From NCBI RefSeq assembly GCF_003459505.1, contig NZ_QRWD01000001.1:76746-140745 (forward strand): 64,000 bases of DNA, read 5' to 3'. Shown piece after piece: positions 10,214 to 19,408 of this stretch. Both the position numbers and the translations under genes were made by a program. Within the stretch, counting starts at the first letter, position 1. Every line of letters begins with the position of its first letter. The stretch is from Collinsella sp. AF20-14LB. GTDB taxonomy: Bacteria; Actinomycetota; Coriobacteriia; Coriobacteriales; Coriobacteriaceae. A model generated the notes under the pieces. The model had not been told where the DNA came from. It did no database searches and was given only the letters and a program-made list of their open reading frames with translations.

Positions 10214-11635
10214 ATGCCGAATGTCCCCAACATCACCCCGGGCCCGGATGATACCGAGCACACGCCCGAAGGTGCCACCGAAACGCTTCCTCTGATCACA
10301 GACGTACATGCCGACAAGGAGAGCGGACGCACGAACGATACGGCCGAGATTTCCGATGAAGAGGCATATGCCAAGCTCAAGGCAAAACGTGCCGAACGTC
10401 GACGCAAAAAGCTGATTCGACGCGGCATTGCCGCCGGCATCGTGGGTGTCATCGCGCTCATTGCTATTGTTGCAACCCTGGTTATCAATGCGCAGCCACA
10501 GGGCGCTAGCGGGCCTGCGACCGACATGGTGACTGAGGGCACGTTTAGCACAACGGTCGAGGCAAAAGGCCAGCTCAAACCCATTTCGTCCTCAGTGGTC
10601 TCCCCTTCTGTCGACGGCACGGTCGATACGATCAACGTGCAGGCAGGCCAATCCGTCAACGAGGGCGACGTGCTTATGACCATTAAAAACGAAGAGCTCG
10701 ATCGCAACGTTGCCGAGGCGCAGCGTGCAGTTGCAGCCGCTCAAGAAGACCTCGCCAACGCGAAGAAAGCCGCAGCTGCCGCGCAGGCCAACCCAACGAC
10801 GGACGTCGACGGAGGTTCCGCAGCGGCTGGCATCTCCGCCGCATCAGCGGACACGAACGCCGTATCGGCCGCGCAGCGCAGCCTCACATCGGCCCAGGCA
10901 AACCTCGATCAGGCGAACGCCAAGGCCGCCAGCCGTACGGTCACGGCCCCGAGCTCGGGCAGCATCGTGGCGCTCAACGCCAAGGTGGGCGCCACGGTAA
11001 CAGGCGGCATGATCATGGGCGAAGGCGACACGAGCGGCGGCAAGCAGTGCATGCAAATCGCCGACCTGTCCAAGATGAAGGTGACGGTTCAGGTGGGCGA
11101 AAAGGATATCGCCAAAATTGCCGTGGGCCAAAGCGCCAACGTGACCTATCCCGCGTTTCCCGATATCGTGAGCCAGGGCACCGTCACGGCTATCGCCTCG
11201 GTGGCAAACTCTGACTCCGGCTCCGGTAGCGGCGGCAGCGTGACCTTTAACGTCGACATCCTCATCGAAGCACCCGACAGTCGCCTTAAGCCGGGTATGA
11301 CTGCCGAGGTCTCGGTAGTGACCGAGAAGCTCGACGACGTGGTTATGGTGCCGACCATGGCGCTGATGACCGAAGATGGCGAGCACTATTACGTCAATCT
11401 GGCCACCGATTCGGAAGGCAAGAAGACGCGCCGCGTGAAGGTGACCGTCGTGACGCAAAACGACAACGAGGCTGTAGTCGGTAAGACGCAGGTCAAGCGC
11501 GACGACCAGGGCAACGAGATCAACCCAGACGTCCCGGTTACCAAGTTACGCGACGGCGACACCATCGTGACGGATACCGGCGCAGGCATGACGGCAGACG
11601 GCGGCGACAATATGTCTGCCGACGAGGGCAAGTAA
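10214..11635 (+). CDS. Efflux adaptor subunit (HlyD/MacA-like membrane fusion protein)
   Basis: Likely the extracytoplasmic adaptor of a MacAB/YknXYZ-type exporter. The 473 aa protein has a charged cytosolic N-terminus, one membrane helix (about residues 71-92), a biotinyl-lipoyl half-motif around VQAGQSVNEGDVL, an Ala-rich coiled coil (about 155-240) and beta-barrel domains ending in a Gly/Asp tail. AAAGGAG precedes the ATG. The stop overlaps the ATG of the ATPase gene (TAATG), showing translational coupling. The substrate cannot be told from sequence. Confidence 0.88.
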   Translation: MPNVPNITPGPDDTEHTPEGATETLPLITDVHADKESGRTNDTAEISDEEAYAKLKAKRAERRRKKLIRRGIAAGIVGVIALIAIVATLVINAQPQGASGPATDMVTEGTFSTTVEAKGQLKPISSSVVSPSVDGTVDTINVQAGQSVNEGDVLMTIKNEELDRNVAEAQRAVAAAQEDLANAKKAAAAAQANPTTDVDGGSAAAGISAASADTNAVSAAQRSLTSAQANLDQANAKAASRTVTAPSSGSIVALNAKVGATVTGGMIMGEGDTSGGKQCMQIADLSKMKVTVQVGEKDIAKIAVGQSANVTYPAFPDIVSQGTVTAIASVANSDSGSGSGGSVTFNVDILIEAPDSRLKPGMTAEVSVVTEKLDDVVMVPTMALMTEDGEHYYVNLATDSEGKKTRRVKVTVVTQNDNEAVVGKTQVKRDDQGNEINPDVPVTKLRDGDTIVTDTGAGMTADGGDNMSADEGK

Positions 11636-12408
11636 TGCGTCCCGTCATCGACATCCGCAACGTGCACCGCATCTTTGAGAGCGAGGCCGGTTGCGCCCAC
11701 ATCCTGCACAACGTGAGCCTGGCGGTGAACCCCGGTGAGTTCGTCGCCATCACCGGCCCCTCGGGCTCGGGCAAGTCGACGCTCATGAACATCCTGGGCT
11801 GCCTGGACAAGCCGACGGCGGGTGATTATTTCCTGCAAGGGCTCAACGTCGCCGAGCTCGACGATGATGAGCTCACCGAGGTGCGCGCGCTGAGCATCGG
11901 CTTTGTCTTTCAGAGTTTTAACTTGCTGCCGCGTCTGACGGTGATCGAAAACGTCATGCTGCCGCTGTCCTACACCAATGTGCCGCGTAGCCAGCGCGAG
12001 ATGCGCGCCGTGCACGCGCTGCAAGCCGTCACACTGCCGGTCGACCATTGGGACCACCGCATATCGGAACTCTCGGGCGGACAGATGCAGCGCGTCGCCA
12101 TCGCGCGCGCCCTCGTCAACGACCCGCCCATCATTTTGGCCGACGAGCCAACGGGAAATCTAGACTCGACAACCGGGGCGCTCGTCATGGAAACCTTCCA
12201 CAAGCTCCAGAAACGCGGCAAGACCATCGTACTCATTACGCATGACCCCGGCATCGCCGCCGAGGCCGATCGAGCCGTAACCATCCGTGACGGGCGAATC
12301 CATGACGGCGCATATGTCGCGCATACACCGAATACGTTACGCGGGGCCGTCAAAAACCTGCCCGCGATTTCTGCAACCACCAATCAGCCGAAAGGAGCGA
12401 AGGCATGA
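11635..12408 (+). CDS. ABC transporter ATPase (MacB/LolD type)
   Basis: Powers the exporter encoded with its neighbours. Walker A GPSGSGKST, Q-loop VFQSFNLLPRLT, signature LSGGQMQRVAIARAL and Walker B ILADEPTGNLDS are all intact in 257 aa. The ILADEPTGNLD wording is typical of the MacB/LolD/FtsE group. Its ATG overlaps the adaptor stop, and its own stop overlaps the permease start (ATGA). Confidence 0.94.
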   Translation: MRPVIDIRNVHRIFESEAGCAHILHNVSLAVNPGEFVAITGPSGSGKSTLMNILGCLDKPTAGDYFLQGLNVAELDDDELTEVRALSIGFVFQSFNLLPRLTVIENVMLPLSYTNVPRSQREMRAVHALQAVTLPVDHWDHRISELSGGQMQRVAIARALVNDPPIILADEPTGNLDSTTGALVMETFHKLQKRGKTIVLITHDPGIAAEADRAVTIRDGRIHDGAYVAHTPNTLRGAVKNLPAISATTNQPKGAKA

Positions 12409-13619
12409 GCACCCGCGATCTTGTCCAAGAAGCCCTTCACTCGCTCGAGGCCAACAAGGGACGCAGCCTGCTCACCATCCTTGGCATCGTCATTGGCATC
12501 GCCTCGGTCATCGCCATGACTTCGCTCATCGGCGGCATCCAAAACAGCTTGGTCAACAGCTTGGGCCTCAACGCAGCTCGCATGGTTCAGATCTATTCGT
12601 CCCAAGAACTCTCTGATTCTGACGTCCAGAAGCTTAAAAAACTGGTACCGCAGATAGAACAGATCGGCATTGTCAACAGCGCGTATACCGAGTACAAGAT
12701 CGGCGATAAAAGCTATACCGTCATGGCACAGGGTGTCGATAGCGACATGCTCGACGCCGTGGGTGCCAGTAAGCTCGTTGTGGGGCGCACCTACACCGAT
12801 GTCGAGTCAAAGGCAGGCTCGCGCGTGGCGCTCATCAGCCGCGGCGGCGCCGATCAGCTTTACGGCAACGAACAGGATGCGCTGGGAAAAACCATCAAAG
12901 TGTCCAACGGCGAGGTGCAGATTGTAGGCGTGATTGATGGCGGCAGCGACTCCATGGGCTCGCTCACGCTGTATATGCCACGCGAAACCATCTCCGGCCT
13001 GTTTGGCGACGAGAATCCTTCATTCCCCAGCGTGACGGCACTTGCCGCCGAGGGCACGGACATGGATGAGCTCTGCAAAAACATCGAGTCCAAGGTGCGC
13101 GCGATGAAGGGCATCTCGGAGGACGATGAGTACGACAGTGTATCGGCGACCTCCATGAAAAGCGCCATCGATGCACTCAACTCCTTTATGGGCGCATTCT
13201 CGCTCATCATGGGTGCTGTCGCCAGTATCTCGCTGCTTGTCGGCGGGATCGGCATTATGAATATGATGCTCACCAACGTGACCGAGCGAATCCGCGAGAT
13301 CGGTATTCGCCGTGCCCTGGGCGCCAGTCGTCGCGATATCACCGCGCAGTTTTTGGCCGAGTCCTCGGCGCTGTGCGTCACCGGTGGCCTGCTGGGTGTC
13401 CTGATTGGCTATCTGCTGGCCTGGGGCCTCGCGATGTTTGCCGCAGGATCAGGGGTTCTCAACGAGCTCGGTGCCAGTGGGGAGATCACACCGAGCTTTT
13501 CAATCGCCACGGTGCTGCTGGCCTTCGGCGTCTCCGTCGGCATCGGCGTAATCTTTGGCTTCTACCCCGCTCGCCGCGCGGCAAAGCTCAACCCGGTGGA
13601 GTGCCTACGCTACCAGTAA
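12405..13619 (+). CDS. ABC transporter permease (MacB/FtsX-like)
   Basis: Membrane subunit of the exporter. A first helix (about residues 20-45) is followed by a large extracytoplasmic domain and three C-terminal helices, the MacB_PCD plus FtsX layout. The motif IGIMNMMLTNVTERIREIGIRRALGA before helix 3 is characteristic. Length is 404 aa. The last codons and stop are duplicated in tandem downstream (see repeat at 13609). Confidence 0.92.
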   Translation: MSTRDLVQEALHSLEANKGRSLLTILGIVIGIASVIAMTSLIGGIQNSLVNSLGLNAARMVQIYSSQELSDSDVQKLKKLVPQIEQIGIVNSAYTEYKIGDKSYTVMAQGVDSDMLDAVGASKLVVGRTYTDVESKAGSRVALISRGGADQLYGNEQDALGKTIKVSNGEVQIVGVIDGGSDSMGSLTLYMPRETISGLFGDENPSFPSVTALAAEGTDMDELCKNIESKVRAMKGISEDDEYDSVSATSMKSAIDALNSFMGAFSLIMGAVASISLLVGGIGIMNMMLTNVTERIREIGIRRALGASRRDITAQFLAESSALCVTGGLLGVLIGYLLAWGLAMFAAGSGVLNELGASGEITPSFSIATVLLAFGVSVGIGVIFGFYPARRAAKLNPVECLRYQ

Positions 13620-13650
13620 GCCACCACCAGCTACCAGTAAGCCACCACCA
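13609..13650 (+). repeat. Tandem 21-bp duplication across the permease stop codon
   Basis: The 21 bp at 13609-13629 are repeated exactly at 13630-13650. The unit includes the final Tyr-Gln codons and TAA of the permease gene, so a second stop follows. Confidence 0.9.
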
Positions 13651-13652
13651 AC

Positions 13653-13721
13653 AAGTTGCGGTGAATTAGGGACTGAATATGCTATCTAGCAGCAAAAACA
13701 GACACTATTTCACCGCAACTT
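13653..13721. repeat. Intergenic inverted-repeat hairpin (17-nt arms, 35-nt core)
   Basis: Arms 13653-13669 and 13705-13721 pair at 16 of 17 positions (AAGTTGCGGTGAA/TTCACCGCAACTT plus 4 more) around a 35-nt core. It has the same architecture as the hairpins at 3071 and 4805 but unrelated sequence. It sits between the native permease gene and the cobalamin island. Confidence 0.7.
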
Positions 13722-13730
13722 ATTGAAGGG

Positions 13731-13814
13731 CTGTTTGCGCCAGTTCTGGGCGTCGTCCTCGAGCTATTGATGGATGACGGGCTTGTACGGGTCGAGCTTG
13801 CTCGGGGCGCTCCT
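13731..13814 (-). pseudogene. IS21-family transposase (IstA-like) fragment at left edge of cobalamin island
   Basis: Translated on the minus strand, these 84 bp read SKLDPYKPVIHQ, a stop, then LEDDAQNWRKQ. From memory this matches the part of IstA transposases of the form KLDPYKP-x5-WL-x-D, with the expected Trp codon TGG turned to TAG. The fragment begins right beside the cbiJ stop and is cut at its other end near the hairpin at 13653. No other part of the element remains here. Confidence 0.6.
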
Positions 13815-13815
13815 C

Positions 13816-14571
13816 CTAGCGCGCGAACTCCCGTAAGAGAGCGTCTTCCACTTCCCGAAGCGAAAGGGCCCCGCCTCCCTCGGCGGGACGGGTGACCACG
13901 ATGCAGCGCGCTCCCACAGCGCGCGCTGCGGCGAGCTTCTCAGCCGTGCCGCCTACGGTTCCCGAGTCCTTGGTCACAAGCCACTGGGCGCCCACCTGCC
14001 GAAGCATCGCCTCGTTGAGCTCGCGGGTGAAGGGCCCCTGCATGCCGATGACGTGCGACGGCGAAAACCCCGCGTCGATGCACTTCGTTATAGCACCGGG
14101 CAGCGGGAGCACACGCACAAAGAAGCGTTCCGCGAAATCGGGGACGCGCGTGTAGGGAGCAAGCTCCTTGCTCCCCGTCGTGAGAAGAACACGACCCGGG
14201 TTCTCGGAGAGAAAGCGCGCCGCGCAGGCGATCGACGCGACCGACACGACGCCTTTGGGCAGCGCCTCGACCGGGCGCGCAAGGCGCAGGCATTGTGCAC
14301 CCACGGCGAGCGAAGCGGCCCGGATGTTGCCGCTTGCGAGCGTAGCGAAGGGGTGCGTGGCGTCGACGACGATGCGCGCGCCGGAAAGCTCGCGATCCAT
14401 GTCGGCCTCGTCGAGCCTGCCCGCATGCACCTCGATGCCCGGAAGCTCGCCCAAAAGCTCGCCTCCGTACTCGGTTGCCGCGTAGGCACGAGCGGGGATG
14501 CCCACCCCGCTCGCCCATTCGCACAGAAGGCGGCCCTCGGTGGTCCCGGCGAAGATGCGCAGCGCCGTCAC
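13816..14571 (-). CDS. cbiJ: Cobalt-precorrin-6A reductase
   Basis: Reduces the corrin precursor at the 6A step with a nicotinamide cofactor. The start RIFAGTTEGRLLCEW and the later TGSKELAPY, VIGMQGPF and LVTKDSGTVGGTAEKLAAA segments are typical of CbiJ/CobK. The start is GTG at 14571, overlapping the cbiC stop (GTGA); this gives 251 aa, normal for the family. It is the last gene of the long minus-strand cobalamin operon and abuts an IS21 remnant. Confidence 0.92.
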   Translation of the reverse strand: MTALRIFAGTTEGRLLCEWASGVGIPARAYAATEYGGELLGELPGIEVHAGRLDEADMDRELSGARIVVDATHPFATLASGNIRAASLAVGAQCLRLARPVEALPKGVVSVASIACAARFLSENPGRVLLTTGSKELAPYTRVPDFAERFFVRVLPLPGAITKCIDAGFSPSHVIGMQGPFTRELNEAMLRQVGAQWLVTKDSGTVGGTAEKLAAARAVGARCIVVTRPAEGGGALSLREVEDALLREFAR

Positions 14572-15209
14572 TTCGGGCCGCCTGTGCGCGTGATCTGGTA
14601 GAGTAGCGCGTTCATAATGGCGGCCGCCACGGTCGAGCCGCCCTTGCGACCCCTCGCGACGATGGCCGGCACGCGTCGCGCGAGTAGCTCCTCTTTCGCC
14701 TCGACCACGTTCACAAACCCGACCGGCACCCCAACGACGAGAGCGGGCGCGATCTTCCCCGCGTCCATGAGCTCGGCGAGGCGCAGAAGTGCTGTGGGAG
14801 CGTTGCCGACGGCCACGATGAGCGGACCCTCGATGCCGCAAGCTTTGTCCATGCTCGCAACGGCGCGAGTCGTGCCCGCGGCGCGCGCAGCCGCGGCGAC
14901 ATCAGGGTCGGCCATGAAGCACACGGCCTTGCAGCCGAGCTTCGCGAGCGCGGGCTTGCTTATGCCTGCGAGCGCCATGTTCGTGTCGGTGAGCACCGTG
15001 GCCCCTGCGCGCAGTGCGTCGAGCGCACAGTGCACGGCGTCATGGGTGAACACGAGGGAATCGGCGTACGAGAAGTCGGCAGTGGTGTGGATGACGCGCT
15101 TCACGACGGGCTCTTCGAGCGGCGGGAACGTGCGGCCGCCGAGCTCTTCGGTGATGATCTCGAAGCTGCGCCGCTCGATGTCGCCAGGCGCCATCTCCTT
15201 GGAATCCAT
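14568..15209 (-). CDS. cbiC: Cobalt-precorrin-8 methylmutase
   Basis: Moves the C11 methyl group to C12 to give cobyrinic acid. His41 in VIHTTADFSYADSL corresponds to the catalytic histidine of CobH/CbiC. GATVLTDTNMALAGI and VGVPVGFVNVVEAKEEL are further family motifs. The 213 aa length is normal. The ATG directly abuts the cobO stop. Confidence 0.95.
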   Translation of the reverse strand: MDSKEMAPGDIERRSFEIITEELGGRTFPPLEEPVVKRVIHTTADFSYADSLVFTHDAVHCALDALRAGATVLTDTNMALAGISKPALAKLGCKAVCFMADPDVAAAARAAGTTRAVASMDKACGIEGPLIVAVGNAPTALLRLAELMDAGKIAPALVVGVPVGFVNVVEAKEELLARRVPAIVARGRKGGSTVAAAIMNALLYQITRTGGPK

Positions 15210-15725
15210 CTAGTACTCCACTCCTTCTCTTGCACATATCCCCTGAGCGTAGGGGTGTTTCTCGCACCGCATCTCGGTTATGTAATCGGCCTTCTCCACG
15301 ATCTTGCGGGAAGGCGCGCGCCCGGTGAGCGCTACTTCGACGCCGCGCGCGGACATATCGAGCGCGCGGTCCACGAGCGCCTCGTCGACAAGCCCCTTCG
15401 AAAGCGCGTCGAGCGCCTCGTCGAGCACGAGCAGCCCCTCCTGCGCGCCCTCGAGCTCGGCGAGCGCGGAAGCGAGGTTCCCATCGTGCAGCTCGCACGT
15501 CGCGGCAAGTTCTACCGACGTCATCGACCAGGTAAACTTGTCCGACACCTTCCCCGCGAACACGGGCACGCCGAAATGCTCAGCGAGCAGGCGCACCTCC
15601 CCGCTTTCGCCGTCTTTCAGGAACTGCACGACGACGACGCGGCGGCCTGCAGCGAGCATGCGAAGGGCGAGGCCCATCGCCGCCGTGGTCTTGCCTTTGC
15701 CGTCGCCATGATACACGTGGATCAT
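15210..15725 (-). CDS. cobO: Cob(I)yrinic acid a,c-diamide adenosyltransferase
   Basis: Attaches the 5'-deoxyadenosyl group to cobalt (CobO/CobA/BtuR family). The protein begins IHVYHGDGKGKTTAAMG, the family P-loop, and has LLVLDEALDAL and GRAPSRKIVEKADYITEM. The start at 15725 (171 aa) overlaps the cbiP stop by ATGA. It ends with the expected KHPYAQGICAREGVEY-type tail. Confidence 0.95.
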   Translation of the reverse strand: MIHVYHGDGKGKTTAAMGLALRMLAAGRRVVVVQFLKDGESGEVRLLAEHFGVPVFAGKVSDKFTWSMTSVELAATCELHDGNLASALAELEGAQEGLLVLDEALDALSKGLVDEALVDRALDMSARGVEVALTGRAPSRKIVEKADYITEMRCEKHPYAQGICAREGVEY

Positions 15726-17221
15726 ACGCCCTCCTCGATAATGCGGTAGACATACTCCATGTCGAGCACCCCGCGCACGACGTCGGCCAGGCGGTCGAAC
15801 TCGCGCGCACGGTGATCGGCCGCGGACGCCGCGCCCGCAGCACCCACGACGCTCTCGGGCAGGCCGCGCATGCGCGCGAGCGAGCGCGCGAGGGCGAGCG
15901 CAACCCCCGGTTCGTCGAACAGGCCGTGGAGATAGGTTCCGAACACGTTTCCGCAGGCCGCGCCTTCCGGTTTGCCGCCAATCGTGCCCGCAGGAGCGCA
16001 GGAGACGGTCGTTTCGCCGTCGTGAATCTCGTACCCGCGCGCCGTCATGCCGTTCCACACCGAAAACGCGCCTTGGGCGCCCGTGATGCGCAGTGTCGAC
16101 TGGGCGAGGCGCTTTTCCTCCTTGAACACCGTACTTGCAGGGATGAGCCCGAGCCCGCGCGCGGTGCCAGCGCCTTCCCTGCCGTGCGGGTCGGAAAGCT
16201 CGTCTCCCAAAAGCTGGTAGCCTCCGCATATGCCGAGCACCGGCGTGCCCGCGCCCGAAAGCGCGCGTACACAGGCTCCGATGCCGCTAGCCGCAAGCCA
16301 GCGCGCGTCGTCGAGCGTAGTCTTCGAGCCGGGAAGCACCACCAGGTCGGGTCGGCCCAGATCGGTCGTCGAGGAAACGTAGCGCACGCCCACGCCGGGC
16401 ACGCGCGAAAGCGGGTCGAAGTCGGTGAAGTTCGACAGATGCGGAAGACGCACGACGGCGACGTCGATGACGCCGCGCGCCTCGCGGGCAGATAGGCGCG
16501 GCGCGAGCGAGTCCTCGTCGTCCAGGTCGAGCGTAAGATACGGCACGACACCCACGACGGGAACCCCGCACATCTTCTCGAGCGGGGCCAAACCCGGGCG
16601 CAGGATTTCCACATCGCCGCGGAACTTGTTCACCACAAGCCCCCGCAAAAGCGCGCGGTCCTCGGGCGCAAGGAGCGCGACCGTGCCGTAGAGCTGGGCA
16701 AATACCCCGCCCGGGTCGATGTCGCCCGCAAGCAGCACGGGGGAGGACACGGCGCGCGCGAGCCCCATGTTGACGATGTCATTTTCGGCAAGGTTGATTT
16801 CGGCGGGGCTGCCGGCGCCCTCGATGACGATGACGTCGTTTTCCTCCGCGAGCGAATCGAACGCCTCCAAAATCTGCGGCATGAGCGCCTTCTTTCGCGC
16901 GAAGTAGTCCCTCGCAGCGAAGGCTCCCTGCGCCTTGCCGGCCACGATGAGCTGGCTTCGGTGGCCGCTTTCGGGCTTGAGCAGGATGGGGTTCATGCGC
17001 ACGTCGGGCGCGATGCCGCACGCCTCGGCCTGCATGATCTGGGCGCGCCCCATCTCGAGCCCGTCGGCCGTGACACCGCTGTTGAGTGCCATGTTCTGGC
17101 TCTTGAAGGGAGCCACGCGCAGGCCGTCCTGCGAAAGCACGCGGCACAGCCCAGCCGCAAGCAGGCTCTTCCCCGCGTTCGACATGGTGCCCTGGATCAT
17201 GATGGGCTTCGCCCTACCCAC
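15722..17221 (-). CDS. cbiP: Cobyric acid synthase
   Basis: ATP- and glutamine-dependent amidation of side chains b, d, e and g. An N-terminal synthetase domain (IMIQGTMSNAGKS, FKSQNMALNSG) is followed by a class I glutamine-amidotransferase-like domain (VLGICGGYQLLG with the nucleophile Cys; late His in TYLHGLFD). The start is GTG at 17221 (499 aa), chosen because AAGGAGG lies just upstream; ATG at 17200 is the alternative. It overlaps cobD by 8 bp. Confidence 0.94.
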   Translation of the reverse strand: MGRAKPIMIQGTMSNAGKSLLAAGLCRVLSQDGLRVAPFKSQNMALNSGVTADGLEMGRAQIMQAEACGIAPDVRMNPILLKPESGHRSQLIVAGKAQGAFAARDYFARKKALMPQILEAFDSLAEENDVIVIEGAGSPAEINLAENDIVNMGLARAVSSPVLLAGDIDPGGVFAQLYGTVALLAPEDRALLRGLVVNKFRGDVEILRPGLAPLEKMCGVPVVGVVPYLTLDLDDEDSLAPRLSAREARGVIDVAVVRLPHLSNFTDFDPLSRVPGVGVRYVSSTTDLGRPDLVVLPGSKTTLDDARWLAASGIGACVRALSGAGTPVLGICGGYQLLGDELSDPHGREGAGTARGLGLIPASTVFKEEKRLAQSTLRITGAQGAFSVWNGMTARGYEIHDGETTVSCAPAGTIGGKPEGAACGNVFGTYLHGLFDEPGVALALARSLARMRGLPESVVGAAGAASAADHRAREFDRLADVVRGVLDMEYVYRIIEEGV

Positions 17222-18437
17222 GGGTATCGACCTCCTTCGCCGAGCCTCGGCCATCCGCGCCCGCCATAGCGCCGCTGAAAGAAGCGCCGCCCCGTTCGTC
17301 GGGTTCGCCTTCGCCCGATGCGCCTTCCGCCCGAAGCGCACGGCCGAACGCCATCGCAAGCCGGGCATTCTCCTTGCGCGTGCGCACCGCGACGCGGCAC
17401 CAGAAACGGGACAGTACCGAAAACGAGTCGCACGTGCGGACCAAAACCCCCTGTTTATACAGGCGCTCGGGGATGTCTTTCGCCGGCGTGCGGACTAAAA
17501 GGAAGTTCGCATCCGACGGCACGACGGAAAGCCCGAGCGAGGAGAGCTCGTGGGAAAGCCACGCTCGCTCGCCCGCCAATACATCGCGCGTGCGCGAGAC
17601 GTATTCAACGTCCTCCAGGGCGGCGATGCCCGCGGCCTCGGCGACCGAGGAGACGGGCCACGCCTGCCCCGCCCGGCGAATCCCCTCGATGAGTTGGGTG
17701 TTTCCGCTGATCAGATATCCCAACCGCAACCCCGCCATTCCGTAGAGCTTGGTGAACGCGGAGAGCACGGCCACATGGCGCGAACACGCGGCGCGTGCGG
17801 CCACGCTCCTTTCGCGGGCGTCGGGCGCAAATCCGAGAAAGCACTCGTCCACGACGAGCAGCGCGCCCACCTGCTCGCAGCGACAAGCCGCGGCATCGAT
17901 CACACGGGGGTCGACGAGGCGCCCCGTCGGGTTGTTCGGATTGCAGAGGTACGCCACGTCTCTCGGCCCCTCGATCGCGCGGGCGAAGGAGGCAGGCACG
18001 TCGAAGTCGTCCGCTTCGGAGAGCGGGAACTCCTGCACGCATGCGCCGTAGTACGATGCCGCCTCCGCATATTCAGAGAACGTCGGCGCGCACACGACGA
18101 GGCGTTTCGGGCGCACCGCCGCGGCGAGCCGCCAGATGATGTCGGACGCGCCCGCGCCGCAGACGATAGTATCTTCGGGAATGCCCTGGGCGCGCGCTAG
18201 GGCGCGAACGAGCGCGAGGCTTTCCCTATCGGGGTAGGCGTCGATTCGAGAAAGCGCCTTGCAAGCTGCGGCGACGGCGCGCGGCGAGGGGCCTGCCGGA
18301 TTCACGTTCACCGAGAAGTCAATGAGGTCGGAGGCGTCCCCTTCGCAAGCGATGCCAAGCGATTGCGTGCTACCCCCATGCGCACGGGCGCGCAGGATTC
18401 CCCCGGCAGCCCGGGGCGCGGCGTGGTCTTCCCTCAT
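17214..18437 (-). CDS. cobD: Threonine-phosphate decarboxylase (aminotransferase fold)
   Basis: PLP enzyme that makes (R)-1-amino-2-propanol phosphate for the nucleotide loop. It starts GGSTQSLGI, then DFSVNVNPAGPS and YLCNPNNPTG; the PLP lysine is expected in SAFTKLYGMAGLRLGY. Length 407 aa; the C-terminus has an extra Gly/Asp-rich tail. ATG at 18437 overlaps the cbiB stop (ATGA). A histidinol-phosphate aminotransferase is the alternative by family, but the context favours CobD. Confidence 0.9.
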   Translation of the reverse strand: MREDHAAPRAAGGILRARAHGGSTQSLGIACEGDASDLIDFSVNVNPAGPSPRAVAAACKALSRIDAYPDRESLALVRALARAQGIPEDTIVCGAGASDIIWRLAAAVRPKRLVVCAPTFSEYAEAASYYGACVQEFPLSEADDFDVPASFARAIEGPRDVAYLCNPNNPTGRLVDPRVIDAAACRCEQVGALLVVDECFLGFAPDARERSVAARAACSRHVAVLSAFTKLYGMAGLRLGYLISGNTQLIEGIRRAGQAWPVSSVAEAAGIAALEDVEYVSRTRDVLAGERAWLSHELSSLGLSVVPSDANFLLVRTPAKDIPERLYKQGVLVRTCDSFSVLSRFWCRVAVRTRKENARLAMAFGRALRAEGASGEGEPDERGGASFSGAMAGADGRGSAKEVDTRG

Positions 18438-19408
18438 GCCATCGCCCCCACGGCGAGCACGACCGCCGCGCGCGCGGCACCGAAGACGACGAGCGCGCAT
18501 ACGGACGCGGCGAGCATAAGCCTTGTCGCCCGGGCGATGTCGCCCCACTCGATTTCGCGAGACGCGTCGCCTATCGTCGGTTTCTCAACGAGCTTGCCGA
18601 AATACACCGCGGGTCCTGCCAGGCGCAGCCCGAGCGCGCCCGCGCACGCTGACTCGGTCTGTGCCGCATTCGGGCTCGCATGGCGACGCCTGTCGCGGCG
18701 CCAGATGTGCGCCGCCCCGCGCGCGTCGAGCCCGACGATCGGGCATACGGCGATCATGAGCAGGGCCGATAAGCGCGAGGGAATCCAGTTCGCCGCATCG
18801 TCGAGGCGCGCCGAGGCGCAGCCGAAGTCGATGTAGCGATCGTTTTTGTAGCCCACCATGCTGTCGAGCGTATTCACCGCCTTGTACGCCATGCCCAAGG
18901 GCGCACCCCCGATCATAAGGTAGAAAAGCGGCGCGATGACGCCGTCGCTCGCGTTCTCCGCCACCGTTTCCACGGCGGCGCGCGCGACGCCCTGCTCGTC
19001 GAGAACAGACGTGTCGCGTCCCACGATGAGCCCGACAGCTTCACGCGCCGCGACAAGGCCGCCCCTCGAGAACGCACGGGCCACGGCCAGGCTCTGGCGG
19101 CGCAGCTCGCATGCCGCGAGAATCTGATAGCTCGCCCATGCCTCGGCCACGAAGCGCAGGCCGGAGTGAACCATGCCGCAAAGATGCAGGATTCCCCAGG
19201 TCAAAAGCCCACACGCAAGCGGAAGCGCCACGGCGAGCACAAGTCCTGCGGCGCGCGTGCCCGCGGACGTTTGCGGGAATGCGCGCCGCAGGCGGCCTTC
19301 GGCCCACGTGATCGCGCGCCCCATGGCGACGACGGGATGGGGAAGCCAGCGCGGGTCGCCGAAGGCAAGGTCGGTCGCGAACCCGGCGGCGACGGCAAGA
19401 ATCGTCAT
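18434..19408 (-). CDS. cbiB: Adenosylcobinamide-phosphate synthase
   Basis: Membrane protein that joins aminopropanol phosphate to adenosylcobyric acid. FATDLAFGDPRWLPHPVVAMG at the N-terminus and ASARLDDAANWIPSRLSALL are CbiB hallmarks, with several hydrophobic helices between. ATG at 19408 overlaps the upstream stop (TGATG); 324 aa, normal length. Confidence 0.95.
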   Translation of the reverse strand: MTILAVAAGFATDLAFGDPRWLPHPVVAMGRAITWAEGRLRRAFPQTSAGTRAAGLVLAVALPLACGLLTWGILHLCGMVHSGLRFVAEAWASYQILAACELRRQSLAVARAFSRGGLVAAREAVGLIVGRDTSVLDEQGVARAAVETVAENASDGVIAPLFYLMIGGAPLGMAYKAVNTLDSMVGYKNDRYIDFGCASARLDDAANWIPSRLSALLMIAVCPIVGLDARGAAHIWRRDRRRHASPNAAQTESACAGALGLRLAGPAVYFGKLVEKPTIGDASREIEWGDIARATRLMLAASVCALVVFGAARAAVVLAVGAMA

